64,000 nt of DNA from Levilactobacillus brevis (GTDB lineage Bacteria > Bacillota > Bacilli > Lactobacillales > Lactobacillaceae): NCBI GenBank assembly GCA_021383565.1, contig CP079699.1, forward strand, positions 2,046,001 through 2,110,000, in the 5' to 3' direction. Under the pieces are notes generated by a model that did not search any database, was not told where the DNA came from, and worked only from the letters and a program-made list of their open reading frames with translations. The position numbers were made by a program, and so were the translations under genes. Below, one piece after another: positions 1 through 9,346 of this stretch; the stretch's first letter is position 1, and each line of letters starts with the position of its first letter.

Positions 1-2943
1 GACGAAGCCATCATTCACCCGTTGCGTATTTGTTTTCCGGCCATCAACCTTCAACTGCCAGCCAGTGGAATAAGGAATCGAGGTCGTCATGACACTCGTC
101 TGGTCCGTCGTCAGATTCCCCGTCACGCGATTGGCACTCACCGTCGCGTTCTGTAGGCCGCGACGTTGAATGGCGTGAATCTGGCGGTCGTACGTCGGAC
201 GGTACGGCATCGCGACGAGCTTAACGGACTTGAAATCAATCTGCCGGGTCGCGTTAAAGGTGATGTCAATCGTCTGTCGCCGTTGTTTGGAATAACCCAG
301 ATTCAAGAGCATGCGATGCTTGGGTTCATAGTCCGAGAGATTATCAATCCCGAATTGTGAAAAACTATTGGTGGCATTCCGGGTCTTGGCCTTAATCCAG
401 TAGTCGCCCATATCGGGATTCCGCACGGCCGCCCGCCAATCATTGAACTTGGTCAAATTCGACCGCGGTGTATTGCCCAAGATACTCGTATTATCCTGAT
501 CCTTCAGTTGATCGGCGGTCGTCAACCGTTGCGCGCTAATACCATCCAAGACCAAATACAACTCCGTTCCCTGGGCCTGCTTGGGCCGCTTAAGGGTTAA
601 CGTGTATTTGAGCTGATGACCCTGAACATCGCTGGTTAGTTGCCGCAGGCCATGTTGGTTCGCCGTTTGGGTATCCTGTAAGACCTGTTGGTTCGCCGTC
701 AAAACGCGGTCCAACGCCGTGCGATTCCGGTTCAGTTGGACTTGTTGTGCATACTTTTTAACCATCTTCTGGCTGATGAGGCCCTGCTGATCAACGGTAA
801 GATCTGGCAATTTCACAGAGTTTCCGTAGAGATCGACCTGCTTATCGTTCAGCCCCTTCTTCTGGCCGGCCAACGACTGTTGTAGGCGATACTGAACGAC
901 TTTATTGGGACTATCCAATACCGGTACCGCGTCAGCCGCCACGGTATAACTCAAGTTACGGGCCGGTGAATGATACGTCGCCGATTGCACCCCGGCCATT
1001 TTACGAGACGTCACGGCAGCCTGCGTCAGACTGCGCTCACGATCGACACTCGACAAGCGCCGCCATTGTTGCTCCGTCAAGGCTTGCGGCTGACTATAGA
1101 CCAGCGGCAAGGCTAACGAAGTCGTTAGCTTCTGCGTGCCTTCCCCGTTGGATAACCCATAAACCGCCTGCTCTGGAAAGACTTTCTTCTCAGCGTGATA
1201 ACCGTAGGGCAACGCCCCATGATTGGCGACTTGATCCTCACGCGCGAAGATCGTCTTAACACCTAACACATGGTTCAACGTCGACCGATCATCCCCCTGA
1301 CCCACGGGCGAATTCATGGCGTAGGCCGAGTTTTGAATATCACGGTTAAATTTCCCCACCGCCCCATTTTGAACAGAGAAATAAGACATTACTCCGTGCA
1401 GGCCGTGAGCCATTTCCATATTGTTCCCCACCGTTCGAAAGAGGTTAAAGTATGGTGACGTGTTAACTCGGGAGAAGGTCTGCTCATCTTTGACCGACCG
1501 ATCGGCACCATCATAGTAATCCTGAATATAGCGGGTCGCATCCCCCTTGCGTAGTTGCTGGGTGGCCTGTTGGCTGGTATTGGGATTGTAATACCCCCAG
1601 GCATTGTTGATGAGATTCAACCCTACCAAGACGCTCACCAGCGTCAGGGTCACGCGAGCAGGCTGCTGCGCACTTCCGACTAACACCACCGTTGTGGCGA
1701 GCAATAACCCATACGTAATCAGGTTGCGGGCCGGATTACTGAAGACGAAACCATTGCTAAGATACACGACGGCTAGTAACGCCGCCGTACCACCAGTTAG
1801 CCACCACCGATCCACTTGGGTGAGGACCGTTACGTGATCCAGCAACACCATGGTCGCTAGGCTAAAGGGAACGGTGGCCAGCAGTAGCCACCGATTCGAA
1901 GGCGTCGACAAGACATTGAAGAAGGCCGCTACCGCGGGAAAGGCGAGGCCGATGGCGATTAACACCAGCGTCCCGGCTAACGGCCGATATTTTCGCCAAT
2001 GAACTAGCGTGTAGACACAACCGAGAAAGGAAAATCCTGTCATCCCCAGGACCGCCCAGTAGCTCAAGGCGTTCCCCGTGGTCAAAACGGCATTGCCCAG
2101 CTTGAGGTAGTAGCTGAGTGGATAGAGCCACAGACCGTTAGCGAAGATAGTCCCGGTACGTGTGGAGTCTAGCATCATCAGAATGGAGGGTAATAATAAA
2201 ATTCCCGCCAGTAGAATCCCCGTAACCGCAGCCAGTAGCAATCGTCCAACCAACCGACCGCGTTTAACGGTCACGACTCCTCGCTCCCGTAACGTCCAGT
2301 AATGGATGACCGCATAGATCAGACTCCCCAATCCCAATATGTATGCAAAATAAAAGTTGCTGAGGATGGTCAGCCCCGTCAGGACACCTAGCGCCGCCCA
2401 CCCCTTGCCCCGCAGAACCCGATCGATTCCCCAAAACAGTAGCGGCAACCAAATCATGGGCATGATGAAGAAAGGATGGTGGACGCCAATCATCAAAGCA
2501 TACCCGGCAAAAGCGTACGTGAGCGCCCCGAGTAGCTGACTGAATGGCCGAAAGGTATAACAGCGGGCCCAAAGCAAGAAGGCCAGACCAGAGGCATACA
2601 GCCTGAGAATGATGAACCACCCATACCCGGCTTCCATGAGATGCGTGGGCAATAACGCTAGCAAATACGCAAAGGGATCACCCAGAACGTAGTACGCCAG
2701 CGTCGTGAGCTTATCTGCCCCTAGCCCAAACGTCCAGGACCACCCCGTCACGCCGGCTAGGCCACCCTTGGCTAACAGCCGATGAAATTCTAACATTAAC
2801 GGATAATGCTGGGTCACACCATCCATATTCCAAATCAACGTGCGATTAGCCATCACAAATACCCCAAAGCTAAACGCCGCAATCACCATGAACGCTGCGG
2901 TATACAGCACCCACAACGGCCACCGGTGGTTTGCGATTTTCAT
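1..2943 (-). CDS. YfhO family membrane protein (3' part outside window)
   Basis: An uninterrupted reading frame of 981 codons runs from ATG at 2943 off the left edge, so the C-terminus is missing. GGAGG lies 6-8 nt before the ATG. The product begins MKIANHRWPLWVLY, continues with an N-terminal half of about a dozen hydrophobic segments, then a large soluble extracytoplasmic part rich in Tyr, Asn and Gln. The motif NMDGVTQHYP just after the first membrane segment and DPFAYLLALLP are typical of the YfhO family (GT-C-like polytopic membrane proteins). Known members act in glycosylation of lipoteichoic acid or other wall polymers using undecaprenyl-linked sugars. The family call is from sequence pattern; the substrate is unknown. 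It is divergent from queT. Confidence 0.85.
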   Translation of the reverse strand, partial: MKIANHRWPLWVLYTAAFMVIAAFSFGVFVMANRTLIWNMDGVTQHYPLMLEFHRLLAKGGLAGVTGWSWTFGLGADKLTTLAYYVLGDPFAYLLALLPTHLMEAGYGWFIILRLYASGLAFLLWARCYTFRPFSQLLGALTYAFAGYALMIGVHHPFFIMPMIWLPLLFWGIDRVLRGKGWAALGVLTGLTILSNFYFAYILGLGSLIYAVIHYWTLRERGVVTVKRGRLVGRLLLAAVTGILLAGILLLPSILMMLDSTRTGTIFANGLWLYPLSYYLKLGNAVLTTGNALSYWAVLGMTGFSFLGCVYTLVHWRKYRPLAGTLVLIAIGLAFPAVAAFFNVLSTPSNRWLLLATVPFSLATMVLLDHVTVLTQVDRWWLTGGTAALLAVVYLSNGFVFSNPARNLITYGLLLATTVVLVGSAQQPARVTLTLVSVLVGLNLINNAWGYYNPNTSQQATQQLRKGDATRYIQDYYDGADRSVKDEQTFSRVNTSPYFNLFRTVGNNMEMAHGLHGVMSYFSVQNGAVGKFNRDIQNSAYAMNSPVGQGDDRSTLNHVLGVKTIFAREDQVANHGALPYGYHAEKKVFPEQAVYGLSNGEGTQKLTTSLALPLVYSQPQALTEQQWRRLSSVDRERSLTQAAVTSRKMAGVQSATYHSPARNLSYTVAADAVPVLDSPNKVVQYRLQQSLAGQKKGLNDKQVDLYGNSVKLPDLTVDQQGLISQKMVKKYAQQVQLNRNRTALDRVLTANQQVLQDTQTANQHGLRQLTSDVQGHQLKYTLTLKRPKQAQGTELYLVLDGISAQRLTTADQLKDQDNTSILGNTPRSNLTKFNDWRAAVRNPDMGDYWIKAKTRNATNSFSQFGIDNLSDYEPKHRMLLNLGYSKQRRQTIDITFNATRQIDFKSVKLVAMPYRPTYDRQIHAIQRRGLQNATVSANRVTGNLTTDQTSVMTTSIPYSTGWQLKVDGRKTNTQRVNDGFV

Positions 2944-3060
2944 GATGAGACCTCCAGTAAATTTCGAAATTAAGGATTCACGAATGAACCACTATGCTTC
3001 CAATTTACAAACCTACGCGGGCGGTGTCAATCATTCTCGGCAAACGATACGGCATTGTAA

Positions 3061-3076
3061 TGTTTCATGTGAAACA
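3061..3076. promoter_or_regulatory. parS-like site (variant)
   Basis: TGTTTCATGTGAAACA differs from the consensus parS TGTTTCACGTGAAACA at one base of the central CACGTG. It lies in the divergent gap between the YfhO-like gene and queT. ParB binding is inferred; the variant occurs three times in the window when both orientations are counted. Confidence 0.5.
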
Positions 3077-3156
3077 AGTTTTGCCAAACCCGCCAAATTG
3101 CGGTAATCTTACAACAGCGTCAAAAATCGAATCATTAGCAAAGGAAGGAATTTCTC

Positions 3157-3678
3157 GTGAATTCTAAGAAAAGTTTTCTAGGCATCGATGGCACCCGTGG
3201 CATGGTGCTAGCGGCCCTAGTTGCTGCACTCTACGTCGTTGTCACGACGGTCTTGGCGGCCTTTAGCTTTGGTGTGGTGCAAGTCCGGCTATCCGAGATG
3301 TTCAATCATCTGGTAAGCTTCAACAAGCGCTATATCGCTGCCGTCACGCTAGGCGTCTTCATTGCCAACGTTATCGCGTCACCGTTGGGTATTTTAGACA
3401 TTGCAACCGGGACCCTGCAAACTTTACTGGCCCTACTGGTCATGTACGGGCTAAGCCGCGTGGTCCACAATCGCATTGCCCAAATGGCCCTGAACACGGT
3501 GGTCGCCGTCTTCTTTATGTGCATGATTGCCTGGGAGATTGCGATCGTTGCGCAGACGGCTTTCTGGCCGACTTTCTGGGCCAACTGGTTGTCAATCGGT
3601 ATTGGCGAACTGGCCAGTATGATTGTTGGTGGGATTATCGTCTTTTTGCTTAGTCTCAAGATTGATTTCACCAAGTAG
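3157..3678 (+). CDS. queT: QueT-type ECF transporter S component (queuosine precursor)
   Basis: 173 aa, GTG start with AAGGAAGG 8 nt upstream. The protein has about five membrane helices and the QueT/DUF988 pattern: VQVRLSEMFNHLVSFN near residue 40-55, ANVIASPLGILDIATGT, and WANWLSIGIGELASM near the end. QueT proteins are substrate-binding S components that pair with the shared ECF module (EcfA, EcfA', EcfT) to import queuosine precursors; no ECF module is in the window, as expected for a group II system. Many queT genes have a preQ1 riboswitch, but I could not read a convincing preQ1 motif in the leader. A terminator follows directly. Confidence 0.85.
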   Translation: MNSKKSFLGIDGTRGMVLAALVAALYVVVTTVLAAFSFGVVQVRLSEMFNHLVSFNKRYIAAVTLGVFIANVIASPLGILDIATGTLQTLLALLVMYGLSRVVHNRIAQMALNTVVAVFFMCMIAWEIAIVAQTAFWPTFWANWLSIGIGELASMIVGGIIVFLLSLKIDFTK

Positions 3679-3684
3679 TCTTCA

Positions 3685-3729
3685 AAATCCTCTGGCACTC
3701 ATCTAAATGGTGGGCCGCCAGAGGATTTT
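3685..3729 (+). terminator. Terminator after queT
   Basis: AATCCTCTGGC pairs with GCCAGAGGATT, followed by TTTTT. It starts 7 nt after the queT stop codon. Confidence 0.85.
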
Positions 3730-3914
3730 TGCTCATCTCGCCCTTTTCGATTCGCTGATCTCAGCCTACCAGATGGCACCGTCACGACCTAAACAAACGA
3801 CTTGCGATTAATTTAACCCTCTATTCATCCGCCGAAACGACCACTTATGGGGCGGCAACATCCTCGCTTTCTCCTAACCACTCCTGTAAAGTCAAAACTA
3901 ACCTTAAACGACAG

Positions 3915-3946
3915 AAAAAGTCCCACCGATTGCTCGATGGGACTTT
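3915..3946 (-). terminator. Terminator of xylosidase operon
   Basis: On the minus strand AAAGTCCCA pairs with TGGGACTTT and a T5 run follows. It lies about 140 nt beyond the GH43 stop codon. Confidence 0.75.
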
Positions 3947-4088
3947 CGCTACATATTCCATACTTTTTCTGTTGCTAGCGCCAGGTTAAGCGCCGGTGAA
4001 CTGACCGCCGTGGCGGCCTCAATCCAGTTCAGCGTCTCTTATTCTCAGCGCCATCATCATACACCCTACTACGGGAGCTGCCAATCAA

Positions 4089-5747
4089 TTAGCTTTCAGA
4101 GACTAACTGACTTTCTGAAGAAACTTTATCTGGCAGTTCTTGGTAATCGAAGTGATCAAACGTTGCGGTTTGGCCGTAACCGGCATAGTCGACGGCGTAC
4201 AGTCCAACGAAGGCCCCCGTGAAGAAACCACCGGAAGTTTGCAGAACGTAGTCGTCAGAGAGAATGGCAGCATCCAGTTCAACCGGAACCGTTTCCCACT
4301 TCTTACCGTCGAATGAGTATTCGTAAGTGTATGACTGCTTGCGAACCTTCGTCCGGAACCAAACATATTCCGTACCTTCAGGAATGGCAATTGCGTCATC
4401 TTTCAGGTAAGACGTGTAGTTGTTGTTGTCATTTTGGGCAACTTCGATGACGTGGCCCTTCTTCTCATCCCAAGTAATGAAGATGGAAGAATAGTGCTTG
4501 TCGTTGTAGAAGTTAGCCAAGCCGGCCATTTGTTGATACGTAAATGGATCGAATTTGACCTTCGTTTCTGCATCGAAGTTGAAGGCTTGCCAACGACGAG
4601 CAACATAGGAAACATCGAAGGTGCTGGATAAGGATTGGTTACCCACTAACTTCAATTCACCGTTGCCAACCGTTCCCAATTTCTTGGTAAATGGTTGCCG
4701 TAAGGTGTTCCAGTTCAAGTCTAATTCTGGTTTGTCGAATTCGTCGTGTTGCGAGTGATCCTTAGGGGCTTTCGTTAAGATGGCATCCTTAGGGGCTTCA
4801 ACCTCAACTTGGCCACCATGACCGCCGACAACGCGTGGCCAGCCAGCATCGTCCCATTCAACCTTTTGAATAGACGTTTCCCGGCCAAGTGTACTCCACC
4901 CGCGAGGATCATAAGCGGATTCGTTCTTGTGGTTCCAAGGACGAGAGACCAATGAAGCGTAGTACCATTCGCCACCTGGCGTGTTAACCAGAGCACCATG
5001 ACCTTGCTTCTGTAAGTAGAAGTCCGGCGTGTCCATGTTGGTGATGAATGGACCATCTGGTTCGCTTTCGAAGGATAACTTGTCAAGCGTCTTGGAACGT
5101 GCAACCACTTCTTGGTGAGTAAAGACTGTCCCACCTTGGGCAGCGAACAGGTAGTAATACCCATTGATCTTGTACAGATGTGGCCCTTCAACCAATTTAA
5201 CATCGGTCCCATTATACAGGTTCCGTGCCGTTTCTGGCTTCAATTGCATCGTATCCGTATCGAATTCAGTCAAGGTAATCCCGTCAAATGGGTGGTGGTA
5301 TTCACGGTGATCCCAGGTTTGTTGAACCAGGTACTTGCGACCGTCATCATCGTGGAAGAGGGAAGCATCGAACCCAACACCGTTAACTCTGATTGGATCG
5401 GTCCATGGTCCCCGGATATCCGTCGCCGTCGTCAAGTAGTTGGTCATGTCCTTGAAAGGACCATCCGTAATCTTAACATCGGTGTAAATCAACCAAAACT
5501 TACCGTCAGCGTAGCTCAGATCTGGTGCCCAAATCCCACCAGAAGCTGGGTTACCAACCATGTCCAGCAATTTCGTCGTGGATAGCGGTGAAGGTAACAA
5601 GTTCCAGTGAACCATGTCCTTGGATTCATGCAGCCGAACACCAGGGAACCATTCAAACGTTGAGTTCGCAATGTAATACGTGTCATCAACCCGAATCATG
5701 CTAGGATCCGCGTTAAAACCAGGTAAAACGGGGTTTTGAATCTTCAT
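4089..5747 (-). CDS. xynB: GH43 beta-xylosidase
   Basis: 552 aa. It hydrolyses short beta-1,4-xylo-oligosaccharides to xylose, in the cytoplasm since there is no signal peptide. The N-terminal five-bladed propeller (about 1-320) carries the GH43 triad: Asp14 in FNADPS (general base), Asp127 in VGFDASLF (pKa modulator) and Glu187 in VEGPHLYK (general acid), matching the positions known for Selenomonas SXA. A C-terminal beta-sandwich domain covers about 325-535. It is the second gene of an operon, 49 nt after the GPH symporter. Gene symbol by family usage; some GH43_11 enzymes also have alpha-arabinofuranosidase activity. Confidence 0.93.
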   Translation of the reverse strand: MKIQNPVLPGFNADPSMIRVDDTYYIANSTFEWFPGVRLHESKDMVHWNLLPSPLSTTKLLDMVGNPASGGIWAPDLSYADGKFWLIYTDVKITDGPFKDMTNYLTTATDIRGPWTDPIRVNGVGFDASLFHDDDGRKYLVQQTWDHREYHHPFDGITLTEFDTDTMQLKPETARNLYNGTDVKLVEGPHLYKINGYYYLFAAQGGTVFTHQEVVARSKTLDKLSFESEPDGPFITNMDTPDFYLQKQGHGALVNTPGGEWYYASLVSRPWNHKNESAYDPRGWSTLGRETSIQKVEWDDAGWPRVVGGHGGQVEVEAPKDAILTKAPKDHSQHDEFDKPELDLNWNTLRQPFTKKLGTVGNGELKLVGNQSLSSTFDVSYVARRWQAFNFDAETKVKFDPFTYQQMAGLANFYNDKHYSSIFITWDEKKGHVIEVAQNDNNNYTSYLKDDAIAIPEGTEYVWFRTKVRKQSYTYEYSFDGKKWETVPVELDAAILSDDYVLQTSGGFFTGAFVGLYAVDYAGYGQTATFDHFDYQELPDKVSSESQLVSES

Positions 5748-5796
5748 AAAAGAATCTTCCTTTCCTTAACAAAATGTATGAATAGAAGCTTGTAAC

Positions 5797-7281
5797 CTAG
5801 ACTTCGTTTGCCTTCCGTTCAGCGTTAAGCTCTTCGTTCATCTTCTTAACGTCGTCGTCAGACAAGGTGTACTTGCTCATGATCCACATCGCAACCAGAG
5901 CCAAGATGATTGGTAACCAAACCATTGACCATTGGATACCCATCAAAGCACTAGAGGTTTGGGTCGTTTTAGTCCCATCAAACTTGAAGAAGGCGTTGAT
6001 GTAACCAGGGATGATCCCACCAAGAGCCAGCCCAATCTTGAAGAACAGTCCCATGATGGCGTTGATAATTCCGGCAACCCGCTTCTTGGACTTGTATTCG
6101 CCGTAAGAAACAACTTCTGGAACCAATGACCACATGTAACCAGTAGCAGCCGTAATCCCCCATTGTTGTAAGAAACGACCAATGTAGCCCAGAGCCGTTG
6201 AATCTTTGAAGGAAGGCATTGACCATACCCACAGAACCAACGTCCCAACAATGAACAGCGCCAAGAAAGCGTAGAAGAATTGACGTTTCCCGATCTTCTT
6301 ACGGATGATTGGCCATAAGAATACCAAGAAAATACCAGGAATAGAACCAACCAAGTTAATGGAAGCCATCCATTCGGAGTGACCAATGTTGTATTGCATG
6401 TAGAATGGCCATACGGTGTTCCCGAAGAACATGAAGGTAAAGCCAATCAGGAAGAAGGAACCTAACACTTGCAGTGGCTTGTTTTGCTTGAATTCATACC
6501 ACAGGTCGGAGTATTTAACAGCAGCGGATTCCTTTTCAGTAGGTAAGACCCGTTCCTTGATTCCGAAGTACGTGCACATCAGCATAATGAAACCAATGAT
6601 CATGTAAATTCCCATGACCAGGAAGTAAGCCTTCCCAGCCTTTGGTGAGGTGTAATCCCCTAAGTTCATGTGAATCCCGAAGAACCCAATATCTTTAGAT
6701 TGTGGGTTAGGAGAAGCCATCTGAACAAATAATGGCAAGAACGTGTAAACCAGTAAGTTCCCGATGTTAGCTTCCGTCATCCGGACGGTCGTTAACGTCG
6801 AAACTTCATCGTTATCCCGCGTCAGTGAGGCGTTCAAGGCCCCATAAGGGATGTTAACGAAGGAGTAAATCAAGGCCGTTGCCAAGTAGGTGATGAAGGC
6901 ATACATAACGCTGCCTCGAACCGCATCGATTGGCAGGAAAAGCATGGCGGCGAAGATTGTCATTGGAATCCCACAGTAAACCAGGTAAGGCCGGTATTTT
7001 CCGGACTTGAAGTTGTGCTTATCGACGAAGGCACCAACCCACGGATCCCAGAAAACATTGACCCAACGAACAACTAAGAAAATCGTGGCACCGACTGCGG
7101 CGGAAATCCCGTAAACAGTGGTTAAGTAGAAAAGTAACATGGACCCAATCGTACCAAAGATTAAGTTTTGCGCTAAATCCCCAGCACCATAACTAATTCG
7201 CTCACGCCAAGAAAGCTTGGCGAACTCGTCATTGGCATTGTCTTGAGTCTTTACGGCATCAGCCTGACTATTTGAGGCCAT
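5797..7281 (-). CDS. GPH-family (glycoside-pentoside-hexuronide) sugar:cation symporter
   Basis: 494 aa with about 12 membrane helices. It belongs to the GPH branch of the major facilitator superfamily: WRERISYGAGDLAQNL at the start, WDPWVGAFVDKHNFKSGKYRPYL after helix 2 and VPEVVSYGEYKSKKRVAG in the second half are family signatures. It has no C-terminal IIA domain, unlike LacS. Its position directly before the beta-xylosidase suggests uptake of xylobiose or xylo-oligosaccharides. AAAGGAG lies 8-9 nt before the ATG. A CATACT -10 box at 7358-7363 and a GGTTGGT/ACCAACC inverted repeat over the -35 region precede it, and a cre site is further upstream. Confidence 0.9.
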   Translation of the reverse strand: MASNSQADAVKTQDNANDEFAKLSWRERISYGAGDLAQNLIFGTIGSMLLFYLTTVYGISAAVGATIFLVVRWVNVFWDPWVGAFVDKHNFKSGKYRPYLVYCGIPMTIFAAMLFLPIDAVRGSVMYAFITYLATALIYSFVNIPYGALNASLTRDNDEVSTLTTVRMTEANIGNLLVYTFLPLFVQMASPNPQSKDIGFFGIHMNLGDYTSPKAGKAYFLVMGIYMIIGFIMLMCTYFGIKERVLPTEKESAAVKYSDLWYEFKQNKPLQVLGSFFLIGFTFMFFGNTVWPFYMQYNIGHSEWMASINLVGSIPGIFLVFLWPIIRKKIGKRQFFYAFLALFIVGTLVLWVWSMPSFKDSTALGYIGRFLQQWGITAATGYMWSLVPEVVSYGEYKSKKRVAGIINAIMGLFFKIGLALGGIIPGYINAFFKFDGTKTTQTSSALMGIQWSMVWLPIILALVAMWIMSKYTLSDDDVKKMNEELNAERKANEV

Positions 7282-7357
7282 ATGCGAAAACTCCTTTCGA
7301 AGGAAAAAGTTTGTAACGTCTTGGTAAAGACATTTGCCTTACGAAGACGTCCGCTAA

Positions 7358-7390
7358 AGTATGTGATCTGGTTGGTAGAAGCAACCAACC
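7358..7390 (-). promoter_or_regulatory. Putative promoter and operator of the xylo-oligosaccharide operon
   Basis: On the minus strand an inverted repeat, GGTTGGT and ACCAACC (7370-7390, 7-nt spacer), is followed by CATACT (7358-7363). The repeat replaces a good -35 box, as for an activator-dependent promoter. The same repeat sits in the same place before the neighbouring araC-type gene. Regulator identity is inferred. Confidence 0.5.
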
Positions 7391-7573
7391 AAGGTAGGTA
7401 AAAAATTGCTGAATCTCAACAATGTTTCGAACAACTGACTCATTTAGGTCCCAGCGCTAAGTGGTCTTAAATGAATCCCACTCTCCTCTCCTTTTACCGA
7501 GTTGAGAGCTACGAGCTTAGTATGGCCAAACACTAACCCGCTGTTTTGTTTCGTTAGCTAACTACAATTGCAT

Positions 7574-7587
7574 TGTAATCGCTTTCA
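7574..7587. promoter_or_regulatory. cre site (CcpA catabolite repression)
   Basis: TGTAATCGCTTTCA matches the cre consensus TGWAANCGNTNWCA on the minus strand (TGAAAGCGATTACA) at every position. It lies between the araC-type gene and the symporter, about 290 nt upstream of the symporter ATG. Confidence 0.8.
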
Positions 7588-7643
7588 GATAGAATGGCTA
7601 TCTTATTTCGTGACTGTTTTTAGTTATTTTGTGACCTCCTCCA

Positions 7644-7680
7644 CAAAATAAAAGCCCGGTAAATTAACCTTTTACCGAGC
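7644..7680 (-). terminator. Terminator of araC-type regulator
   Basis: On the minus strand GCTCGGTAAA pairs with TTTACCGGGC and is followed by TTTTATTTT. It separates the regulator transcript from the symporter-xylosidase operon. Confidence 0.85.
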
Positions 7681-7706
7681 CGACCTGTCGCTTTGTGCAC
7701 GTTAAA

Positions 7707-8612
7707 CTACTCGAAGTAGCCGCCTTCCTTAACTGTTCGTACCCGCCGTTTTTGCTTCATCTGTCGCTGGTATTTACTAGGCGTTGTGCCAGACCATTTT
7801 TTAAATTGTTTGCTAAAGTTGGAAACGCTACTGGCGCCCATTAAATCCGCTACATCCTCGATAGAATGCTCCGGTGAGCCCAGCAGCATTTTAGCCTTAT
7901 TGTACTTTTGACTTTCGATGTAATGAAGCGGCGTGACACCATAAACTTTCTTAAACGTCCGGTGGCCGTAACCACTACTGATTCCAATCTTTTGACAGAT
8001 ATCCCCGAAGGTAAAGTTAATTGCCTCGTCCTGCTCAATACGTTCTTTAATCAGCGTCGCAATTTGTCGGCTCGTCTTCGCTTCATTTTCCGTATACCGT
8101 GCCCCACGCCGCGTATCATACTCCTGTAAGCCCTCCGTTAAATCATAGAAGAATTCCAAAACCGCAATCTGAATTTTCAAATTGACCTGTTCCTTGCTGA
8201 GCTTCTGGTTGGCACTGTAAGCCACCATGCGTTTGGCAGTACGCACCGCAGATTTGGCAATCGGCTGATCGGCTGAAATGACCGTGTTCGCAATCTTACC
8301 AATGATTTCCGACTTTAGCGCTAGATTTTCAATGTTGAAATGGAAACAAATATAAGTCATATCCTGCTCAGCACTGCTATTTTGATTTGTGTGTACCGTT
8401 CCTGGCGAAATGATGATGGCTTCACCGGCGCCATAATCATAAGTCACCAAATTTTTTATTTCCGTCGTTTGATGACCATCAATGACCACCATCAATTCAA
8501 ACGCTTGATGCTTCTGCTCAAAGAACTGCCAACCACCGGGAACTGTTCGCATGTGTCCACCGAATAAATATAGACTAGAATCCACGACCGGCAACGAAAC
8601 AAAGCGTTTCAT
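7707..8612 (-). CDS. AraC/XylS family transcriptional regulator
   Basis: 301 aa. The N-terminal half (about 1-140) has the cupin-like pattern of sugar-sensing AraC proteins, with VVIDGHQ and IISPGTVHTNQN. The C-terminal 100 residues hold two helix-turn-helix motifs: FTFGDICQKIGISSGYGHR and IEDVADLMGASSVSNFSKQF. GAGGAGG lies 7-8 nt before the ATG. It is encoded on the same strand directly upstream of the symporter and GH43 genes and is probably their activator. Its own promoter has a perfect TATAAT (8676-8681) with the GTTGGT/ACCAAC repeat over the -35 region, so autoregulation is plausible. Confidence 0.9.
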   Translation of the reverse strand: MKRFVSLPVVDSSLYLFGGHMRTVPGGWQFFEQKHQAFELMVVIDGHQTTEIKNLVTYDYGAGEAIIISPGTVHTNQNSSAEQDMTYICFHFNIENLALKSEIIGKIANTVISADQPIAKSAVRTAKRMVAYSANQKLSKEQVNLKIQIAVLEFFYDLTEGLQEYDTRRGARYTENEAKTSRQIATLIKERIEQDEAINFTFGDICQKIGISSGYGHRTFKKVYGVTPLHYIESQKYNKAKMLLGSPEHSIEDVADLMGASSVSNFSKQFKKWSGTTPSKYQRQMKQKRRVRTVKEGGYFE

Positions 8613-8675
8613 GCTAAAACCTCCTCACATCGTCGATCTACCGCTCTCGTGTAACCGCTTCACACTCTAACTATT

Positions 8676-8712
8676 ATTATAATCAACGGGTTGGTAAAAA
8701 TAAACAACCAAC
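8676..8712 (-). promoter_or_regulatory. Promoter of araC-type gene with operator-like repeat
   Basis: On the minus strand GTTGGT and ACCAACC are separated by 11 nt (8689-8712); TATAAT follows 7-8 nt later (8676-8681). No good -35 box is visible, so the repeat may bind an activator. Confidence 0.55.
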
Positions 8713-8767
8713 TTCTGGGATCTATGTAATGATCTAGTTATACGATAATTTATATTTTTCCATAATC

Positions 8768-9346
8768 GGTTCATCCCTACACTTGTGGGGAATACTTGAC
8801 ACACATCACCAGCCGGTCATCAGCGTTGGGATCACCCCCACACCTGTGGGGAATACCTGAACAAACTAAAGAAACAGAAGCAACTGAAGGGATCACCCCC
8901 ACACCTGTGGGGAATACGATTCGCTGAAAATAATAGTCACCCAGCCACGGGGATCACCCCCACACCTGTGGGGAATACTTACGTGTAGCCCTGCCTTAAC
9001 CGCATTGGCGATAGGATCACCCCCACACCTGTGGGGAATACGGGTTGAATGAGATGTTCGAATGAACGATTTAAGGATCACCCCCACACCTGTGGGGAAT
9101 ACATATCGATGATCCGCCATTTGCGGCGGCTGATAGGATCACCCCCACACCTGTGGGGAATACCCCAGCGGCGGTCCACATCTCCTTGCCACCTTTGGAT
9201 CACCCCCACACCTGTGGGGAATACGCTCCCTACTCGCCCGGCTTGATACTTCCCGCGGGATCACCCCCACACCTGTGGGGAATACCATGAGACGGGGCGT
9301 AGTGGTCACTGATCCCAAGGATCACCCCCACACCTGTGGGGAATAC
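8768..9346 (-). CRISPR. CRISPR array, type I-E repeat, 10 repeats and 9 spacers
   Basis: 28-nt repeats start at 8768, 8829, 8890, 8951, 9014, 9075, 9136, 9197, 9258 and 9319. Nine are identical; the first (8768-8795) has four substitutions. Eight spacers are 33 nt and one (8979-9013) is 35 nt. The repeat has the palindromic core CCCCACACCTGTGGGG. Read on the minus strand it begins GTATTCCCC and ends GTGATCC, the orientation in which type I-E crRNA 5' handles arise. The degenerate repeat is at the left, as expected for the leader-distal end. No cas gene is present within the window, so the effector must be elsewhere or absent. Spacers differ from one another; I cannot assign targets. Confidence 0.97.

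Noticed and set aside
1-2943. YfhO-like gene as a pseudogene because short frames appear on it
   Set aside because: Reading the minus strand from ATG 2943 gives 981 uninterrupted codons to the window edge; it is simply truncated by the window.
3040-3156. preQ1 riboswitch before queT
   Set aside because: The expected context is right and a small CCGC/GCGG hairpin exists, but I could not match preQ1-I or preQ1-II conserved positions. A covariance search (RF00522, RF01054) would decide.
8650-8664. cre site in the araC-type leader
   Set aside because: TGTAACCGCTTCACA resembles cre but needs a one-base insertion to fit the consensus.
8893-9246. Open frames on both strands through the repeat array
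   Set aside because: They are made of CRISPR repeats and spacers with no ribosome site; the repetitive peptide comes from the 28-nt repeat.
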